Below, in pieces: positions 36,658-45,905 of a stretch of DNA of 64,000 bases; position 1 is the stretch's first letter, and the number at the start of each line of letters is the position of its first letter. Made by a program: the position numbers and the translations under genes. Source of the stretch: Henriciella sp. (GTDB lineage Bacteria; Pseudomonadota; Alphaproteobacteria; Caulobacterales; Hyphomonadaceae). The notes under the pieces were generated by a model. That model had not been told where the DNA came from. It searched no databases and worked only from the letters and a program-made list of their open reading frames with translations. Location of the stretch: assembly GCA_030066975.1 (NCBI GenBank), contig JASJAO010000005.1, forward strand, positions 186,001 to 250,000, written 5' to 3'.

Positions 36658-37731
36658 ATGACAACCCGGCCCGACTCCCTGATGCAAACACTGGATGCAC
36701 GTTCACGTGCGATCTTCAAACATATCGTGGAGACCTATCTGGAAACGGGTGACCCGGTCGGATCGCGTACGCTGTCCAAAGGTGGCATTCAGCTGTCAGC
36801 GGCCTCAATTCGAAATGTCATGGCCGATCTGACCGAGCTTGGCCTGCTCGATGCGCCACACGTCTCAGCCGGACGCATGCCGACCCATGCGGGCCTGCGC
36901 CTGTTTGTCGATGGCTTTCTTGAAGTCGGTGAGCCCGGCGAGCAGGATCGCTCAGAAATCGAAACCCGGCTGAAAGGCGCCGGACAGGACTTTGGCGGCG
37001 TCCTGAAAGAAGCCTCGTCCATCCTGTCAAATCTCACCAAGGGCGCTGGTCTCGTCTCCTCCCCAACCGATGACGCGCCGGTGCGCCATGTGGAGTTTGT
37101 CCCGCTCTCAACCGGCGAAGCGCTGTGCGTGCTCGTCAATGAGCGCGGCGATGTTGAAAACCGCCTCGTCAAACTTCCCGCCGGATTGCCGCAAACCGCC
37201 TTGATTGAAGCGGGCAACTATCTCGCCGCCCGCATGAAGGGCCGCAGCCTGCGTGAAGCGGCGATTGAGGTAAGGGCCGAAATCACCGAGCGACGCGCCC
37301 AGCTCGATGCGGCCGCCGCTGATCTGGTGGAGCGCGGTCTCGCCCAATGGGCCGGTGCACTACCCGGTGAAGAACGTGGCTTGATCATTCAAGGCCGCGC
37401 CAATCTGCTCAGCGATCCGGATGCGGCTGATGACATGGAACGCGTCCGTCAGCTGTTTGAAGTGCTGGAGCGCCAGAAAGGCCTCCTGGAAATACTCGAC
37501 TCGACCCGCGAAGCCGATGGTGTGCGCCTGTTCATCGGCTCGGAAAACAGTCTTTTTCCACTATCGGGTTCAAGCGTGATTGTCGCTCCCTATATGAACG
37601 CGTCGAAACAGGTTATTGGCGCGCTCGGTGTAATTGGCCCTACCCGGCTGAACTATGCGCGGGTAATACCGATGGTTGACTATACAGCGCGAGTGGTCGG
37701 AAAGGTGCTCGGCCAGCGCAGGCAGGATTGA
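36658..37731 (+). CDS. hrcA: Heat-inducible transcription repressor HrcA
   Basis: HrcA normally represses groESL or dnaK operons by binding CIRCE elements. From the ATG at 36658 (TAGGAT upstream) it has 357 residues: an N-terminal winged helix (FKHIVETYLETGDPVGSRTLSK, split: FKHIVETYLETGD, PVGSRTLSK; then LSAASIRNVMADLTELG), and the C-terminal HrcA domain ending with MVDYTARVVGKVL. A TTG start at 36622 is less likely. I see no CIRCE element between 36000 and 39240, so its target is probably groESL elsewhere. grpE follows 11 bases later. Confidence 0.96.
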   Translation: MTTRPDSLMQTLDARSRAIFKHIVETYLETGDPVGSRTLSKGGIQLSAASIRNVMADLTELGLLDAPHVSAGRMPTHAGLRLFVDGFLEVGEPGEQDRSEIETRLKGAGQDFGGVLKEASSILSNLTKGAGLVSSPTDDAPVRHVEFVPLSTGEALCVLVNERGDVENRLVKLPAGLPQTALIEAGNYLAARMKGRSLREAAIEVRAEITERRAQLDAAAADLVERGLAQWAGALPGEERGLIIQGRANLLSDPDAADDMERVRQLFEVLERQKGLLEILDSTREADGVRLFIGSENSLFPLSGSSVIVAPYMNASKQVIGALGVIGPTRLNYARVIPMVDYTARVVGKVLGQRRQD

Positions 37732-37742
37732 ACGAGGGTGAA

Positions 37743-38420
37743 ATGAGCGACGAGAAGATCAAGGACGGAATGCCGGAGATTGACGCAGGTGCGTCGAAGG
37801 CGGACCTCAAAAACGCTGCAGACGACATCCTGAAAGCTGCGAAAGCCGCCGATAAGGCCGCCAAAGCGGCTGAAGAGGCGTCCGACGAAGAGTTTGGCGA
37901 GCCGGTCCCCGAGCTCGAGCCCGAGGTCCACCTCACCCCCGATCAGCAAATTCAGATCCTAGAGGCCGAAAAGGAAGAGCTGCGCGACCAACTCCTGCGC
38001 ACGCTGGCTGAAACCGACAATATCCGCAAACGCGCCGAACGCGAAAAGGCCGATACCAAAGTCTATGCGATCGAAAAGTTCGCGCTCGATCTGCTTAGCG
38101 TCTCCGACAATATGGCCCGCGCGCTGGAAGCTCTGCCAGAGGCCGAGCGCGAGGCGCTCACCGAAGGCGGCAAAGGCCTGCTCGGCGGGATTGAGATGAC
38201 GCAGAAAGAGCTGCACACCGTCCTCACCCGCCACGGCGTCACCGCGATCGAGGCCGAGCCCGGCGCGGCGTTCGATCCGAACCTGCACCAGGCCGTCGCC
38301 AACATCCCGTCCGAACACCCAAACGGCACCATCGCTTCCCTCTTCCAGGGCGGCTGGAAAATCGGCAACCGCACCCTCCGCGCCGCCATGGTCGCCGTCA
38401 GCGCCGGACAGGCGAATTAA
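37743..38420 (+). CDS. grpE: Nucleotide exchange factor GrpE
   Basis: GrpE releases ADP from DnaK. From the ATG at 37743, with GAGGGTGAA just upstream, it has 225 residues. An acidic, Ala/Lys-rich N-terminus of about 70 residues precedes the coiled coil with LAETDNIRKRAEREKADTK (near 100-118) and a C-terminal beta domain with FDPNLHQAVANIPSEHPNGT (about 180-199) and TLRAAMVAVS. It is co-transcribed with hrcA. A strong hairpin follows at 38475-38508. Confidence 0.96.
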   Translation: MSDEKIKDGMPEIDAGASKADLKNAADDILKAAKAADKAAKAAEEASDEEFGEPVPELEPEVHLTPDQQIQILEAEKEELRDQLLRTLAETDNIRKRAEREKADTKVYAIEKFALDLLSVSDNMARALEALPEAEREALTEGGKGLLGGIEMTQKELHTVLTRHGVTAIEAEPGAAFDPNLHQAVANIPSEHPNGTIASLFQGGWKIGNRTLRAAMVAVSAGQAN

Positions 38421-38474
38421 GTCTGCGACACGCCGCCGCGCGGCAGGCCACCTCATCGTGGAAACTACCTAGAG

Positions 38475-38508
38475 CTCCCAGTTCCGTCTTATCGGAGCCG
38501 GGAGTTTT
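38475..38508 (+). terminator. Hairpin after grpE: terminator or Shine-Dalgarno-masking element
   Basis: CTCCC (38475-38479) pairs with GGGAG (38500-38504), then after one A-C mismatch GTTCCG (38481-38486) pairs with CGGAGC (38493-38498, one G-U); the loop is TCTTAT. TTTT follows. This has the form of a terminator for hrcA-grpE. The same GGGAG is the only ribosome binding site for the ATG at 38511, six bases away, so if transcription reads through, the hairpin would hide it. Confidence 0.7.
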
Positions 38509-38510
38509 CT

Positions 38511-39077
38511 ATGACATCACGTTCCCAAATCACCTATGCACCGAGAGATAACTTCCGGAAACGGAAGCTCTTCGTCTGGGCGCTTGTTGGTCCGTTCAAT
38601 CCGGCGTTCTGGCTGATGGCTTTGGGATACCAGATTATGGGCGAGGTCGGCTATTGGGTTATCTGGCTGCTTATCGCGCCGACCTGTCTCAGCGCCGGTC
38701 TGGCTTTGCGCCAGCTGAAACCGACAAGCGCGCAAGCTGGTAAGCTCACCGGCCCCGTATTGGGATGGTCACTCGCAACGATCATCCTCTACCCTTTGCT
38801 CGTCATGCTTCTGGTCCTGACCTATCAGTTTCTATCGACTTTGATCCTGAAGCCAGAAAGTCTGGTTTCCTTGCTGTTGGACATCGACGCCTTTATCGTG
38901 ATCATAGGCTTCATCCTGCTCTACGCACCGCTTATTGGCATCCTGCCAGCCCTGTTTTCTGCGCTGACAGTCCAGCTCATGATCAAGCCGCTTCTTTTTG
39001 AGGCCGTGCATCCGCCCCGGCGACACGGCAAACTCACTGCCAAAACCACAGCACCCCAATCCCACTTCCCCCCTTGA
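38511..39077 (+). CDS. Hypothetical four-helix membrane protein
   Basis: I do not recognise this 188-residue family. After a polar, basic N-terminus it has about four hydrophobic segments: ALVGPFNPAFWLMALGYQI, VGYWVIWLLIAPTCLSAGL, LSLATIILYPLLVMLLVLTYQF-type helix near 90-110 and IDAFIVIIGFILLYAPLIGI near 128-147. The tail is basic and short. It lies between grpE and dnaK. Its ribosome binding site is inside the hairpin at 38475-38508, and the dnaK heat-shock promoter overlaps its stop codon. The function is unknown. Confidence 0.75.
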   Translation: MTSRSQITYAPRDNFRKRKLFVWALVGPFNPAFWLMALGYQIMGEVGYWVIWLLIAPTCLSAGLALRQLKPTSAQAGKLTGPVLGWSLATIILYPLLVMLLVLTYQFLSTLILKPESLVSLLLDIDAFIVIIGFILLYAPLIGILPALFSALTVQLMIKPLLFEAVHPPRRHGKLTAKTTAPQSHFPP

Positions 39078-39100
39078 ACCTGCGCATTCGGCTCCCACAT
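39073..39100 (+). promoter_or_regulatory. Probable RpoH (sigma-32) promoter of dnaK
   Basis: CTTGAA (39073-39078) as -35 and CCCACAT (39094-39100) as -10, with 17 bases between CTTG and CCCACAT, resemble the alphaproteobacterial heat-shock promoter pattern (CTTG, about 17-18 bases, CCCCAT- or CYTATNT-like). It overlaps the stop codon of the preceding membrane protein gene and lies about 140 bases before dnaK. This fits heat-shock control of dnaK independent of HrcA. Confidence 0.5.
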
Positions 39101-39237
39101 CGCTAGGCATCGGGGTGAGCGGTACAAAAAACCGTTGCCATCCCATTGGTTCTTAACGTAGAGCCGCCCGATGCTGGTGCTGCAAGACAGGCCGAATCTT
39201 GGCAGAAGGCGGCGGCTTAAAAAAGAGAGACACACTT

Positions 39238-41148
39238 ATGGGCAAAATCATCGGGATTGACCTCGGGACCACCAACTCTTGTGTGGCCGTGATGGATGGC
39301 GGCGACGCCAAGGTTATCGAGAACAGCGAAGGCGCGCGCACCACTCCGTCCGTCGTCGCCTTTACAGAGAGCGGAGAGCGCCTGATCGGCATGCCCGCCC
39401 GGCGTCAGGGCGTGACCAATCCGGACTTCACCTTCTACGCCATCAAACGCCTGATCGGTCGCACGTTTGACGACCCGACCGCACAGAAGGACAAGGAACT
39501 GTCCCCGTTCGGCATCGTTAAAGGTCCAAACGGCGACGCCTGGGTCAAAGGCCGCGACAAGGACTATGCGCCACAGGAAATCTCCTCATTCATTCTGACC
39601 AAGATGAAAGAAACTGCCGAAGCCTATCTCGGCGGCGAAGTCACTCAGGCGGTGATCACGGTCCCGGCCTACTTTAACGACGCCCAGCGCCAGGCGACCA
39701 AGGACGCCGGTAAAATCGCTGGTCTTGAAGTCCTGCGCATCATCAACGAGCCGACCGCGGCCGCGCTCGCCTATGGCCTCGACAAAGGCGGCAACAAGAT
39801 CATCGCCGTTTATGACCTTGGCGGCGGAACGTTTGACGTCTCCTTGCTGGAAATCGGTGACGGCGTCTTCGAAGTGCTCTCCACCAATGGCGACACGTTC
39901 CTCGGCGGGGAAGACTTTGACCTGCGCATCGTCGACTATCTCGCCGACGAGTTCAAGAAAGAGCAGGCGATCGATCTGAAAGCCGACAAGCTCGCGCTTC
40001 AACGCCTGAAAGAAGAAGCAGAGAAAGCCAAGAAAGAGCTCTCTTCAGCCTCTTCCTACGAAGTCAATCTGCCCTTCATTACCGCAGACGCCACCGGGCC
40101 GAAGCACATGAACATGAAGTTGACCCGCGCCAAGCTGGAAAGCCTCGTCGCTGATCTGATCAAGCGCACCATCGATCCTTGTAAAAAGGCCCTCGCGGAC
40201 GCTGGCAAGTCAGCTGGCGACATTGACGAGATCGTTCTGGTCGGCGGCATGACCCGCATGCCAGCGGTTCAGGCTGCGGTCGAAAAATTCTTCGGCAAGG
40301 CCCCGCACAAGGGTGTGAACCCGGATGAGGTGGTGGCGCTCGGCGCGGCCATTCAGGGCGGCGTTCTGCAAGGCGATGTCAAAGACGTTGTCCTGCTCGA
40401 CGTCACACCTTTGTCGCTCGGCATTGAAACCAAAGGCGATATCTTTGACCGCCTGATCGATCGCAACACGACGATCCCGACGAAGAAGTCGAAAACCTAC
40501 TCAACGGCTGAAAACAACCAGCCTGCGGTGACCATTCGCGTCTTCCAGGGTGAGCGTGAGATTGCCAGCGCCAACAAACTGCTCGGCCAGTTCAACCTTG
40601 AAGGCATTCCACCTGCCCCGATGGGTGTGCCACAGATTGAGGTCACGTTCGACATCGACGCGAACGGTATCGTCTCTGTGTCAGCCCAGGACAAGGCGAC
40701 CAATAAACAGATGCAAATCACCATTCAGGCCGATGGCGGACTGAAAGATGAAGACATCCAGGCGATGATGAAAGATGCTGAGGCGAACGCCGAAGAAGAC
40801 AAGAAACGCCGTGATCTCGTCGAAGCCAAGAACGCAGCTGAAGCCCTCGTCCACCAGACTGAGAGCCAGGTTGAGGAGCACGGCGACAAAGTCGATGAAG
40901 CGGTAAAAACCGAAATCACCGATGCAGCCGCAGCACTCAAAGAGGCAGCTGAAGGCGACAATCTCGCTGACATTCAGGAGAAACATCAGGCCCTGATGAC
41001 GGCAGCGATGAAACTCGGCGAAGCCATTTATGGTGCTCAGCAAGCAGAAGCAGCTGAGACTGACGCTGCCGCTGATGCGGCTGCCGATGGCGACGATGTC
41101 GTCGACGCGGATTTCGAAGAAGTCGACGAGGATCGTAAAAGCGCCTAA
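39238..41148 (+). CDS. dnaK: Chaperone protein DnaK
   Basis: DnaK is the ATP-driven Hsp70 chaperone. From the ATG at 39238 it has 636 residues and the canonical start [20 protein letters not shown]. The ATPase domain includes [19 protein letters not shown] near 195-213 and [11 protein letters not shown] near 340; the linker [16 protein letters not shown] follows near 390; the C-terminus ends in an acidic tail ([18 protein letters not shown]). AAAGAGAGA lies upstream. It has its own probable RpoH promoter and a strong terminator. dnaJ does not follow. Confidence 0.98.
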   Translation: MGKIIGIDLGTTNSCVAVMDGGDAKVIENSEGARTTPSVVAFTESGERLIGMPARRQGVTNPDFTFYAIKRLIGRTFDDPTAQKDKELSPFGIVKGPNGDAWVKGRDKDYAPQEISSFILTKMKETAEAYLGGEVTQAVITVPAYFNDAQRQATKDAGKIAGLEVLRIINEPTAAALAYGLDKGGNKIIAVYDLGGGTFDVSLLEIGDGVFEVLSTNGDTFLGGEDFDLRIVDYLADEFKKEQAIDLKADKLALQRLKEEAEKAKKELSSASSYEVNLPFITADATGPKHMNMKLTRAKLESLVADLIKRTIDPCKKALADAGKSAGDIDEIVLVGGMTRMPAVQAAVEKFFGKAPHKGVNPDEVVALGAAIQGGVLQGDVKDVVLLDVTPLSLGIETKGDIFDRLIDRNTTIPTKKSKTYSTAENNQPAVTIRVFQGEREIASANKLLGQFNLEGIPPAPMGVPQIEVTFDIDANGIVSVSAQDKATNKQMQITIQADGGLKDEDIQAMMKDAEANAEEDKKRRDLVEAKNAAEALVHQTESQVEEHGDKVDEAVKTEITDAAAALKEAAEGDNLADIQEKHQALMTAAMKLGEAIYGAQQAEAAETDAAADAAADGDDVVDADFEEVDEDRKSA

Positions 41149-41173
41149 CCGCGCCTGATCAAATCAAAATCGA

Positions 41174-41202
41174 AAAGCCCGCTTCACACCGAAGCGGGCT
41201 TT
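41174..41202 (+). terminator. Rho-independent terminator of dnaK
   Basis: AAAGCCCGCTTC (41174-41185) pairs perfectly with GAAGCGGGCTTT (41191-41202) around an ACACC loop. The A- and T-rich ends serve as the flanking runs, so it may act in both directions. It lies 26 bases after the dnaK stop. Confidence 0.92.
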
Positions 41203-41219
41203 ATCTTTGTGAACACCCC

Positions 41220-41257
41220 AAAAAAAAAAGAGGCCGGACCAATCGAGGGTCCGACCT
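41220..41257 (-). terminator. Rho-independent terminator of the hydroxylase gene
   Basis: On the minus strand, GGTCGGACC pairs with GGTCCGGCC (one G-U) around a 7-base loop and is followed by TC and ten Ts. It is about 25 bases after the stop of the sterol-desaturase-family gene. With the dnaK terminator it forms a back-to-back pair. Confidence 0.92.
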
Positions 41258-41280
41258 TAGAGGAAAGGAAACGCTCCAGC

Positions 41281-42120
41281 CTATTCAGCCGGAACGAGAG
41301 CTGGTTTCTGCCTGGCGGCTTTGCGGGCCGCTTTCAAAGCTTGCGCGCGGGCCTCCTGCTCATCCAGCCGCTGCAGGTAGTTCGGGTACTCGGTGCCCAT
41401 CGCCCGGTCCCACCAGGTGAAATAGAAGCCGAAATTGCCGGTGCCCTTCTCGTGGTGCATGTCATGATGCGTGACAGTCGTCAGCCAGCCCAGAACCGGC
41501 AGACGGGCCCAGTGGCGCGGGAAGACTTCATAGCCGCAATGGGCCAGCGCATTTTTAAAAATCATGATCGTCAGCACGATATAGAGCGCCAGACTGTGGG
41601 TCGGGATCAGCATCAGCGCCAGTGGGACATACATATACTCAATCACCGCTTCGCCCGGGGCAAAGTTATAGGCCGTGAACGGGGTCGGGTTGTGCGAGCG
41701 GTGGTGCTGCATATGCGTGCGCTTGTAGAGCTTGGCCGTATGCATCGCCCGGTGCGTCCAGTAGAAGTAAGTGTCGTGCAGGATGATCAGCAGTGGGATG
41801 GAGATCCAGAACCAGACCATGCCATACTCGGCAAAATCATCATATTTCTGGAACAGGCCGATATCCGCCGCCTCGAAGATGAAAATGTCCATCGCCACGA
41901 ACACGCAGACCGTTTTGAACGAGCTTTTCAGCTCCATCTGAATCTGTTTCGCCCGCGGTGTGGGCTTGCGGATCTTCCGGCTTTCGATGAACCGGCTGAG
42001 GCAGATCCAAAGCACAAAGAAAGTCGTCAACGTGCCAAGCGCATAGCGGGTCGACTCGAACTGGATCCCGCCGAGGATACGCGGTCCAAGATACTCGGTA
42101 AAGAAAGATAACAGGTCCAA
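41281..42120 (-). CDS. Sterol desaturase/fatty acid hydroxylase superfamily protein
   Basis: This di-iron membrane enzyme has three histidine boxes: HDTYFYWTHRAMH near 130, HMQHHRSHNPTPF near 150 and THHDMHHEKG near 230, with hydrophobic helices around them. The best start is TTG at 42120, because GAGGAG lies seven bases before it; frames further upstream lack a ribosome binding site. That gives 279 residues. The neighbouring membrane-anchored AraC regulator (105 bases upstream, same strand) is a likely controller. The substrate, a sterol, hopanoid or fatty acid, cannot be told. A paralogue lies at 16006-16842. Confidence 0.88.
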   Translation of the reverse strand: MDLLSFFTEYLGPRILGGIQFESTRYALGTLTTFFVLWICLSRFIESRKIRKPTPRAKQIQMELKSSFKTVCVFVAMDIFIFEAADIGLFQKYDDFAEYGMVWFWISIPLLIILHDTYFYWTHRAMHTAKLYKRTHMQHHRSHNPTPFTAYNFAPGEAVIEYMYVPLALMLIPTHSLALYIVLTIMIFKNALAHCGYEVFPRHWARLPVLGWLTTVTHHDMHHEKGTGNFGFYFTWWDRAMGTEYPNYLQRLDEQEARAQALKAARKAARQKPALVPAE

Positions 42121-42224
42121 ATCGGTCTCCTCATGCCTTGATGAGAGCACCAAACCCGAGCACGCCAATTCAGGCTCCGCAGCGGCGAAACTGCAGGCTT
42201 GTTTTCAAAAATGCAGCGAGTTTT

Positions 42225-43295
42225 TCAGGATTGAACAGCTTTTTCGAGCGCTTTGGTTCGAAAATCACTCGGGGTCTGCCCGACCTCTGCCTTGAACGCC
42301 CGGTTGAACGTCGCCAGCGAAGCATAGCCAGAATCCATGGCGATGGTCAGGATTGGGATACGCGCCTGCGCTGGGTCTGAGAGCGCTTGCTTCGCATCCC
42401 CAAGCCGGTACTGATTCAGGAACGCTGCGAAATTGCGATAGCCGAGCCCCTTATTGATCAACGCGCGCAATTGATGCTCCGGAACATTCAGCTTCTGCGC
42501 CAACATGCCGATCGACAGCCCCTGTTCTCGGAACAGGTGTTCATTTTCCATCGCCGCCGTTAGCCGCGTATGGGTCGCAGCGTCTTTCGGATCGACCTTG
42601 GGCTTGGCGGGCAATGGTTTTTCGACCGGGTCGAACAGCAAGGTTTCCGGCAACAGACGCAAAAACCAAAGCGTCCCAAATACGATGACCGGCCAGGCCA
42701 CAATCACCCTTATCGTGGTCAGCCAGTCAGGATCACTATTATTGCCTGTCAGGCCATAATGCAGCGTTTCGCCGCTGATGATGACAAGCGCGGACAGCCC
42801 CATTCCGATAACGAACCACAATCGGGTTCTGCGCCGTGTCTCGATCAGGTCGTCCTTGCGACCAGACAATGCCGTCCAGATCAAATGCGCCAGGACTCCA
42901 AAGCCAATCAGCCTGTTGCCGATCATCGCGAGATAAGTCACCGGCTGATACTCCAGATAGATCGACGTCTGCAAACTAAACACACAAATGATCGACGTCG
43001 CGAGCACGCCCCAGTGCCATCGCTGCAACCGAAAATCATCTTGAAACAAGGACAGACCGAACAGCCACAATAAAACAACGTTCGGCACATGGAAGATCCA
43101 GGACACGACTTTGACGACGAGTGGTGCGTCATACCAGCTCGGCATGGTGCTCAGAAACATGCCGCTCAGACAGATACAACACGCCGCGGCCAGCCGTCCC
43201 TGCAACAAATGCCGGGCATCTCGCAGCGTCAGAACTGCCATAAGCAGCAACAATGTCACCGCAGAAAACCGGATTGAGGCATCGAGCAAAATCAT
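42225..43295 (-). CDS. AraC family regulator with N-terminal membrane domain
   Basis: The 356-residue protein (ATG at 43295, AGG upstream; ATG at 43307 also possible) joins about seven hydrophobic helices in residues 1-225 to a C-terminal AraC-type DNA-binding domain. The latter shows two helix-turn-helix units: LSIGMLAQKLNVPEHQLRALI near 265 and ILTIAMDSGYASLATFNRAF near 315, followed by GQTPSDFR. A membrane sensor fused to a DNA-binding domain could read lipid or membrane state. It is the direct upstream neighbour of the hydroxylase gene on the same strand. Confidence 0.9.
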   Translation of the reverse strand: MILLDASIRFSAVTLLLLMAVLTLRDARHLLQGRLAAACCICLSGMFLSTMPSWYDAPLVVKVVSWIFHVPNVVLLWLFGLSLFQDDFRLQRWHWGVLATSIICVFSLQTSIYLEYQPVTYLAMIGNRLIGFGVLAHLIWTALSGRKDDLIETRRRTRLWFVIGMGLSALVIISGETLHYGLTGNNSDPDWLTTIRVIVAWPVIVFGTLWFLRLLPETLLFDPVEKPLPAKPKVDPKDAATHTRLTAAMENEHLFREQGLSIGMLAQKLNVPEHQLRALINKGLGYRNFAAFLNQYRLGDAKQALSDPAQARIPILTIAMDSGYASLATFNRAFKAEVGQTPSDFRTKALEKAVQS

Positions 43296-43337
43296 GCGCC
43301 TAGGCATGCCCGCATTCGCGAAACCGTCAAGACCTGC

Positions 43338-43724
43338 CTATTCGGTGGGTTGCAACCGGCCATCGGCATCAGCGATACGATAAAAGCACGATGTGCGCCC
43401 AGTATGACAGGCGCCGCCCGTCTGCTTCACACGCATCAGGACCGTATCCTGATCACAATCTATCCGCAGCTCCACAACCTCCTGCACATGGCCGGAGGTC
43501 TCGCCCTTGATCCACAACTCAGCCCGGGACCGGCTCCAATAGGTTGCACGCCCGGTTTGCAGCGTCGCCGCCAGCGCCTCAGCATTCATCCAGGCCAGCA
43601 TCAATACCTCTCCGGTCGCATGATCCTGCGCGATCGCCGCGACCAATCCATCGGCGTTGAACTTCGGGCGCAGCTGGTCTGTCTCGTCCTGAGCAGTCCC
43701 GGACAATGGGGGTTTATATGACAT
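43338..43724 (-). CDS. hisI: Phosphoribosyl-AMP cyclohydrolase
   Basis: HisI opens the purine ring of phosphoribosyl-AMP in histidine biosynthesis. From the ATG at 43724 (GGAG five bases upstream) it has 128 residues. Family features are [18 protein letters not shown] near 33-50, [20 protein letters not shown] (about 57-76) and the metal/cysteine segment [20 protein letters not shown] with a further TSCFYR. It lacks the HisE domain, as usual in alphaproteobacteria. It overlaps the CaiB-type gene end by 11 bases. No other his gene is nearby. Confidence 0.95.
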   Translation of the reverse strand: MSYKPPLSGTAQDETDQLRPKFNADGLVAAIAQDHATGEVLMLAWMNAEALAATLQTGRATYWSRSRAELWIKGETSGHVQEVVELRIDCDQDTVLMRVKQTGGACHTGRTSCFYRIADADGRLQPTE

Positions 43725-44916
43725 GCTCACTCCTCATCGCGGCGCGGTCGGCTTCGCTGTACCCCAGAACATCAAGAATTTCATCTGTATGTTCACCCAG
43801 CGTCGGCCCTGCACTTGAAACCTCACCCGGCGTATCGCTCAGCTTCGGCACAGGGGCCTGCATCGGCACGTCCTGCCCGATCAGCGGCGAGAACACGCTG
43901 ACAATCGCATTGCGCGCCCGGATATGATCATCGGCGAGCATATCGCGCGCCGTATTCACCGGCCCGCACGGCACCGCGGCTGCCTCACAAAGGCGCAGCA
44001 CATCAGCCTTGCTATGTACATGCGTCCAGGCCGCGATCTTCTCATCCAGCTCCAGTTGATGCGCACCGCGGCCGTCATGCGTGGCAAAGCGCGGATCATC
44101 GGCCCAGTCTGCTCCGATCATCTCGGCCAGACGTTCAAACAAGGTGTCCTGATTGGCCCCGATGATCACCATGCCGTCGAGACACGGATAAGCACTCGAC
44201 GGCGCCACCTTTGGCAGGATCGCGCCGGTGCGCTGACGGGTGTGATGGCCGAGCGCATATTCCGGGATCAGGCTTTCCATGAAGGCCATGACACTCTCAT
44301 AAATCGCCGCATCAATCACCTGACCCTTGCCCGTCTTTTCTCGTAGGTACAGCGCGATCATCGCACCAAAGGCCGCGAACGTCCCCGTCATCGTATCTCC
44401 GAGGCTGACCCCGGCCCGTGCCGGCGGCCGATCCGGTTCCCCAATCAGATGCCGCAGACCCGCCTTGGCTTCCCCTACGCTGGCATAGCCCGGCTTGTGG
44501 CTTTCCGGTCCGGTCTGGCCATAGCCAGAGACCCGCACAACCACCAGCCGCGGATTGATGGCCTGCAGAACCTCTGGCCCCAATCCCCATTTCTCAAGCG
44601 TCCCCGGCCTGAAATTTTCCACCAGAACATCGGCTGTACTCGCCAGTCGCTTCAGCACGGCCTGCCCCGCCTCGACCCGCAGATTCAGCGTCAAAGACCG
44701 TTTATTGCGCGCGATGATTGGCCACAACAGACCCTGCCCATTGACCTTCACCGCGCCCCAGTCGCGTGCAGGATCAGGCCGGTCCGGCGCTTCGACCTTG
44801 ATCACATCAGCGCCAAAATCGCCCAGCAGCTGCGCGCAAAATGGCCCGGCAATCAGCTGGCCCAGCTCAATCACGCGCAGGCCAGCAAGCGGCGGTTCAA
44901 CAATCGGTTCTGTCAT
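43714..44916 (-). CDS. CaiB/BaiF (class III) CoA-transferase
   Basis: The 400-residue protein moves CoA between carboxylic acids. Visible family features are [21 protein letters not shown] at the N-terminus (split: [21 protein letters not shown]), [15 protein letters not shown] near 100, and [16 protein letters not shown] near 170 with the catalytic aspartate. GAGGGGGA precedes the ATG. It is divergent from an HMG-CoA lyase gene with only 29 bases between, so a link to 3-hydroxy-3-methylglutarate or leucine-type acids is plausible; human SUGCT is a family member that acts on such dicarboxylates. The substrate is otherwise unknown. Confidence 0.88.
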   Translation of the reverse strand: MTEPIVEPPLAGLRVIELGQLIAGPFCAQLLGDFGADVIKVEAPDRPDPARDWGAVKVNGQGLLWPIIARNKRSLTLNLRVEAGQAVLKRLASTADVLVENFRPGTLEKWGLGPEVLQAINPRLVVVRVSGYGQTGPESHKPGYASVGEAKAGLRHLIGEPDRPPARAGVSLGDTMTGTFAAFGAMIALYLREKTGKGQVIDAAIYESVMAFMESLIPEYALGHHTRQRTGAILPKVAPSSAYPCLDGMVIIGANQDTLFERLAEMIGADWADDPRFATHDGRGAHQLELDEKIAAWTHVHSKADVLRLCEAAAVPCGPVNTARDMLADDHIRARNAIVSVFSPLIGQDVPMQAPVPKLSDTPGEVSSAGPTLGEHTDEILDVLGYSEADRAAMRSEHVI

Positions 44917-44945
44917 TCCCCCTCAATGCCCGTTAAATACCCTGC

Positions 44946-45839
44946 ATGACAAGACGCATTGATATCGTGGAGGTCGGCCCGCGCGACGGGTTACAGAATG
45001 ATCCCGGCACTCTGACCACAGAACAGAAGCTCGAATTCATCACCCGCCTCGAGGACGCAGGCGTCAAACGCATGGAGTCCGGCTCCTTCGTCTCGCCCCG
45101 CGCCGTACCCAAAATGGCCGACAGCGCAGAGGTCTTTCGCGGCCTCGACCGCACCCGCAAGACCCGCCACATCGCCCTCGCCCTCAACGAAAAAGGTGTC
45201 CGCCGCGCCGTGGATGCCAAGGCCGATGAGATCAATTTCGTCCTCGTCGCGGGTGAAGGCTTTGGGCTAAAGAACCAGCGCATGACCCCGCAGGAAAGCG
45301 CCGACGCGCTCGCTGCCTGCGCGCCTTTGATCCACGAAGCCGAAATCCCGCTCTCGGCCACCATTTCCGTCGCCTTCGGTGACCCTTATTCCGGCGAGGT
45401 TGAGCCTGCCGTGGTCGCCAATCTCGCCGCCCAGGCCCAGCGCGCAGGCGTCGCCGAGGTCGGTCTTGGCGACACGATCGGCGTCGCCACGCCGTGGGAT
45501 GTGCGCAATGTGATTGAGCAGGTCCGCCTACAGGCCCCGGATGTCTATCTGCGCTTGCACTTCCACGATACACGCGGGGCCGGACTGGCCAACGTCTTCG
45601 CGGCTGTCGAGGCCGGGATTGATGTGATTGACGCAAGCTGCGGCGGCATTGGCGGCTGCCCCTTTGCTCCGGCTGCAACTGGCAATGTCGCCACCGAAGA
45701 CGTCGTCTACATGCTGGAGCGCGCTGGCTTCGAAACCGGGATCGACCTCGGCAAGATGATCGAAACTGCCAAATGGCTCGAACCCCTGCTGGGCCACAAG
45801 GTCAGCTCCAGCCTCAGCAAAGCGGGCGCGTTTCCGTAA
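44946..45839 (+). CDS. mvaB: Hydroxymethylglutaryl-CoA lyase
   Basis: This enzyme cleaves HMG-CoA to acetyl-CoA and acetoacetate, the last step of leucine catabolism. The 297-residue protein has VGPRDGLQNDPGTL at the start (catalytic Arg and metal-binding Asp), LHFHDTRGAGLANV near 205 (metal histidines) and the active-site signature GGIGGCPFAPAATGN near 235. Its length and motifs separate it from isopropylmalate synthases. No 3-methylcrotonyl-CoA carboxylase genes lie in the window. It is divergent from the CaiB-type CoA-transferase. Confidence 0.94.
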   Translation: MTRRIDIVEVGPRDGLQNDPGTLTTEQKLEFITRLEDAGVKRMESGSFVSPRAVPKMADSAEVFRGLDRTRKTRHIALALNEKGVRRAVDAKADEINFVLVAGEGFGLKNQRMTPQESADALAACAPLIHEAEIPLSATISVAFGDPYSGEVEPAVVANLAAQAQRAGVAEVGLGDTIGVATPWDVRNVIEQVRLQAPDVYLRLHFHDTRGAGLANVFAAVEAGIDVIDASCGGIGGCPFAPAATGNVATEDVVYMLERAGFETGIDLGKMIETAKWLEPLLGHKVSSSLSKAGAFP

Positions 45840-45905
45840 AACCAATTCGCAAAACGAGACAGAGACCAAAGACCCAATCCCCGTTTGATGCTATCATATC
45901 TCATC

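Noticed and set aside
36000-39240. CIRCE element for HrcA near hrcA, grpE or dnaK
   Set aside because: No TTAGCACTC with its inverted partner was found on reading this stretch.
41209-42111. 300-codon frame on the + strand after dnaK
   Set aside because: It begins between two terminators and mirrors the hydroxylase gene, which has its histidine boxes on the minus strand.
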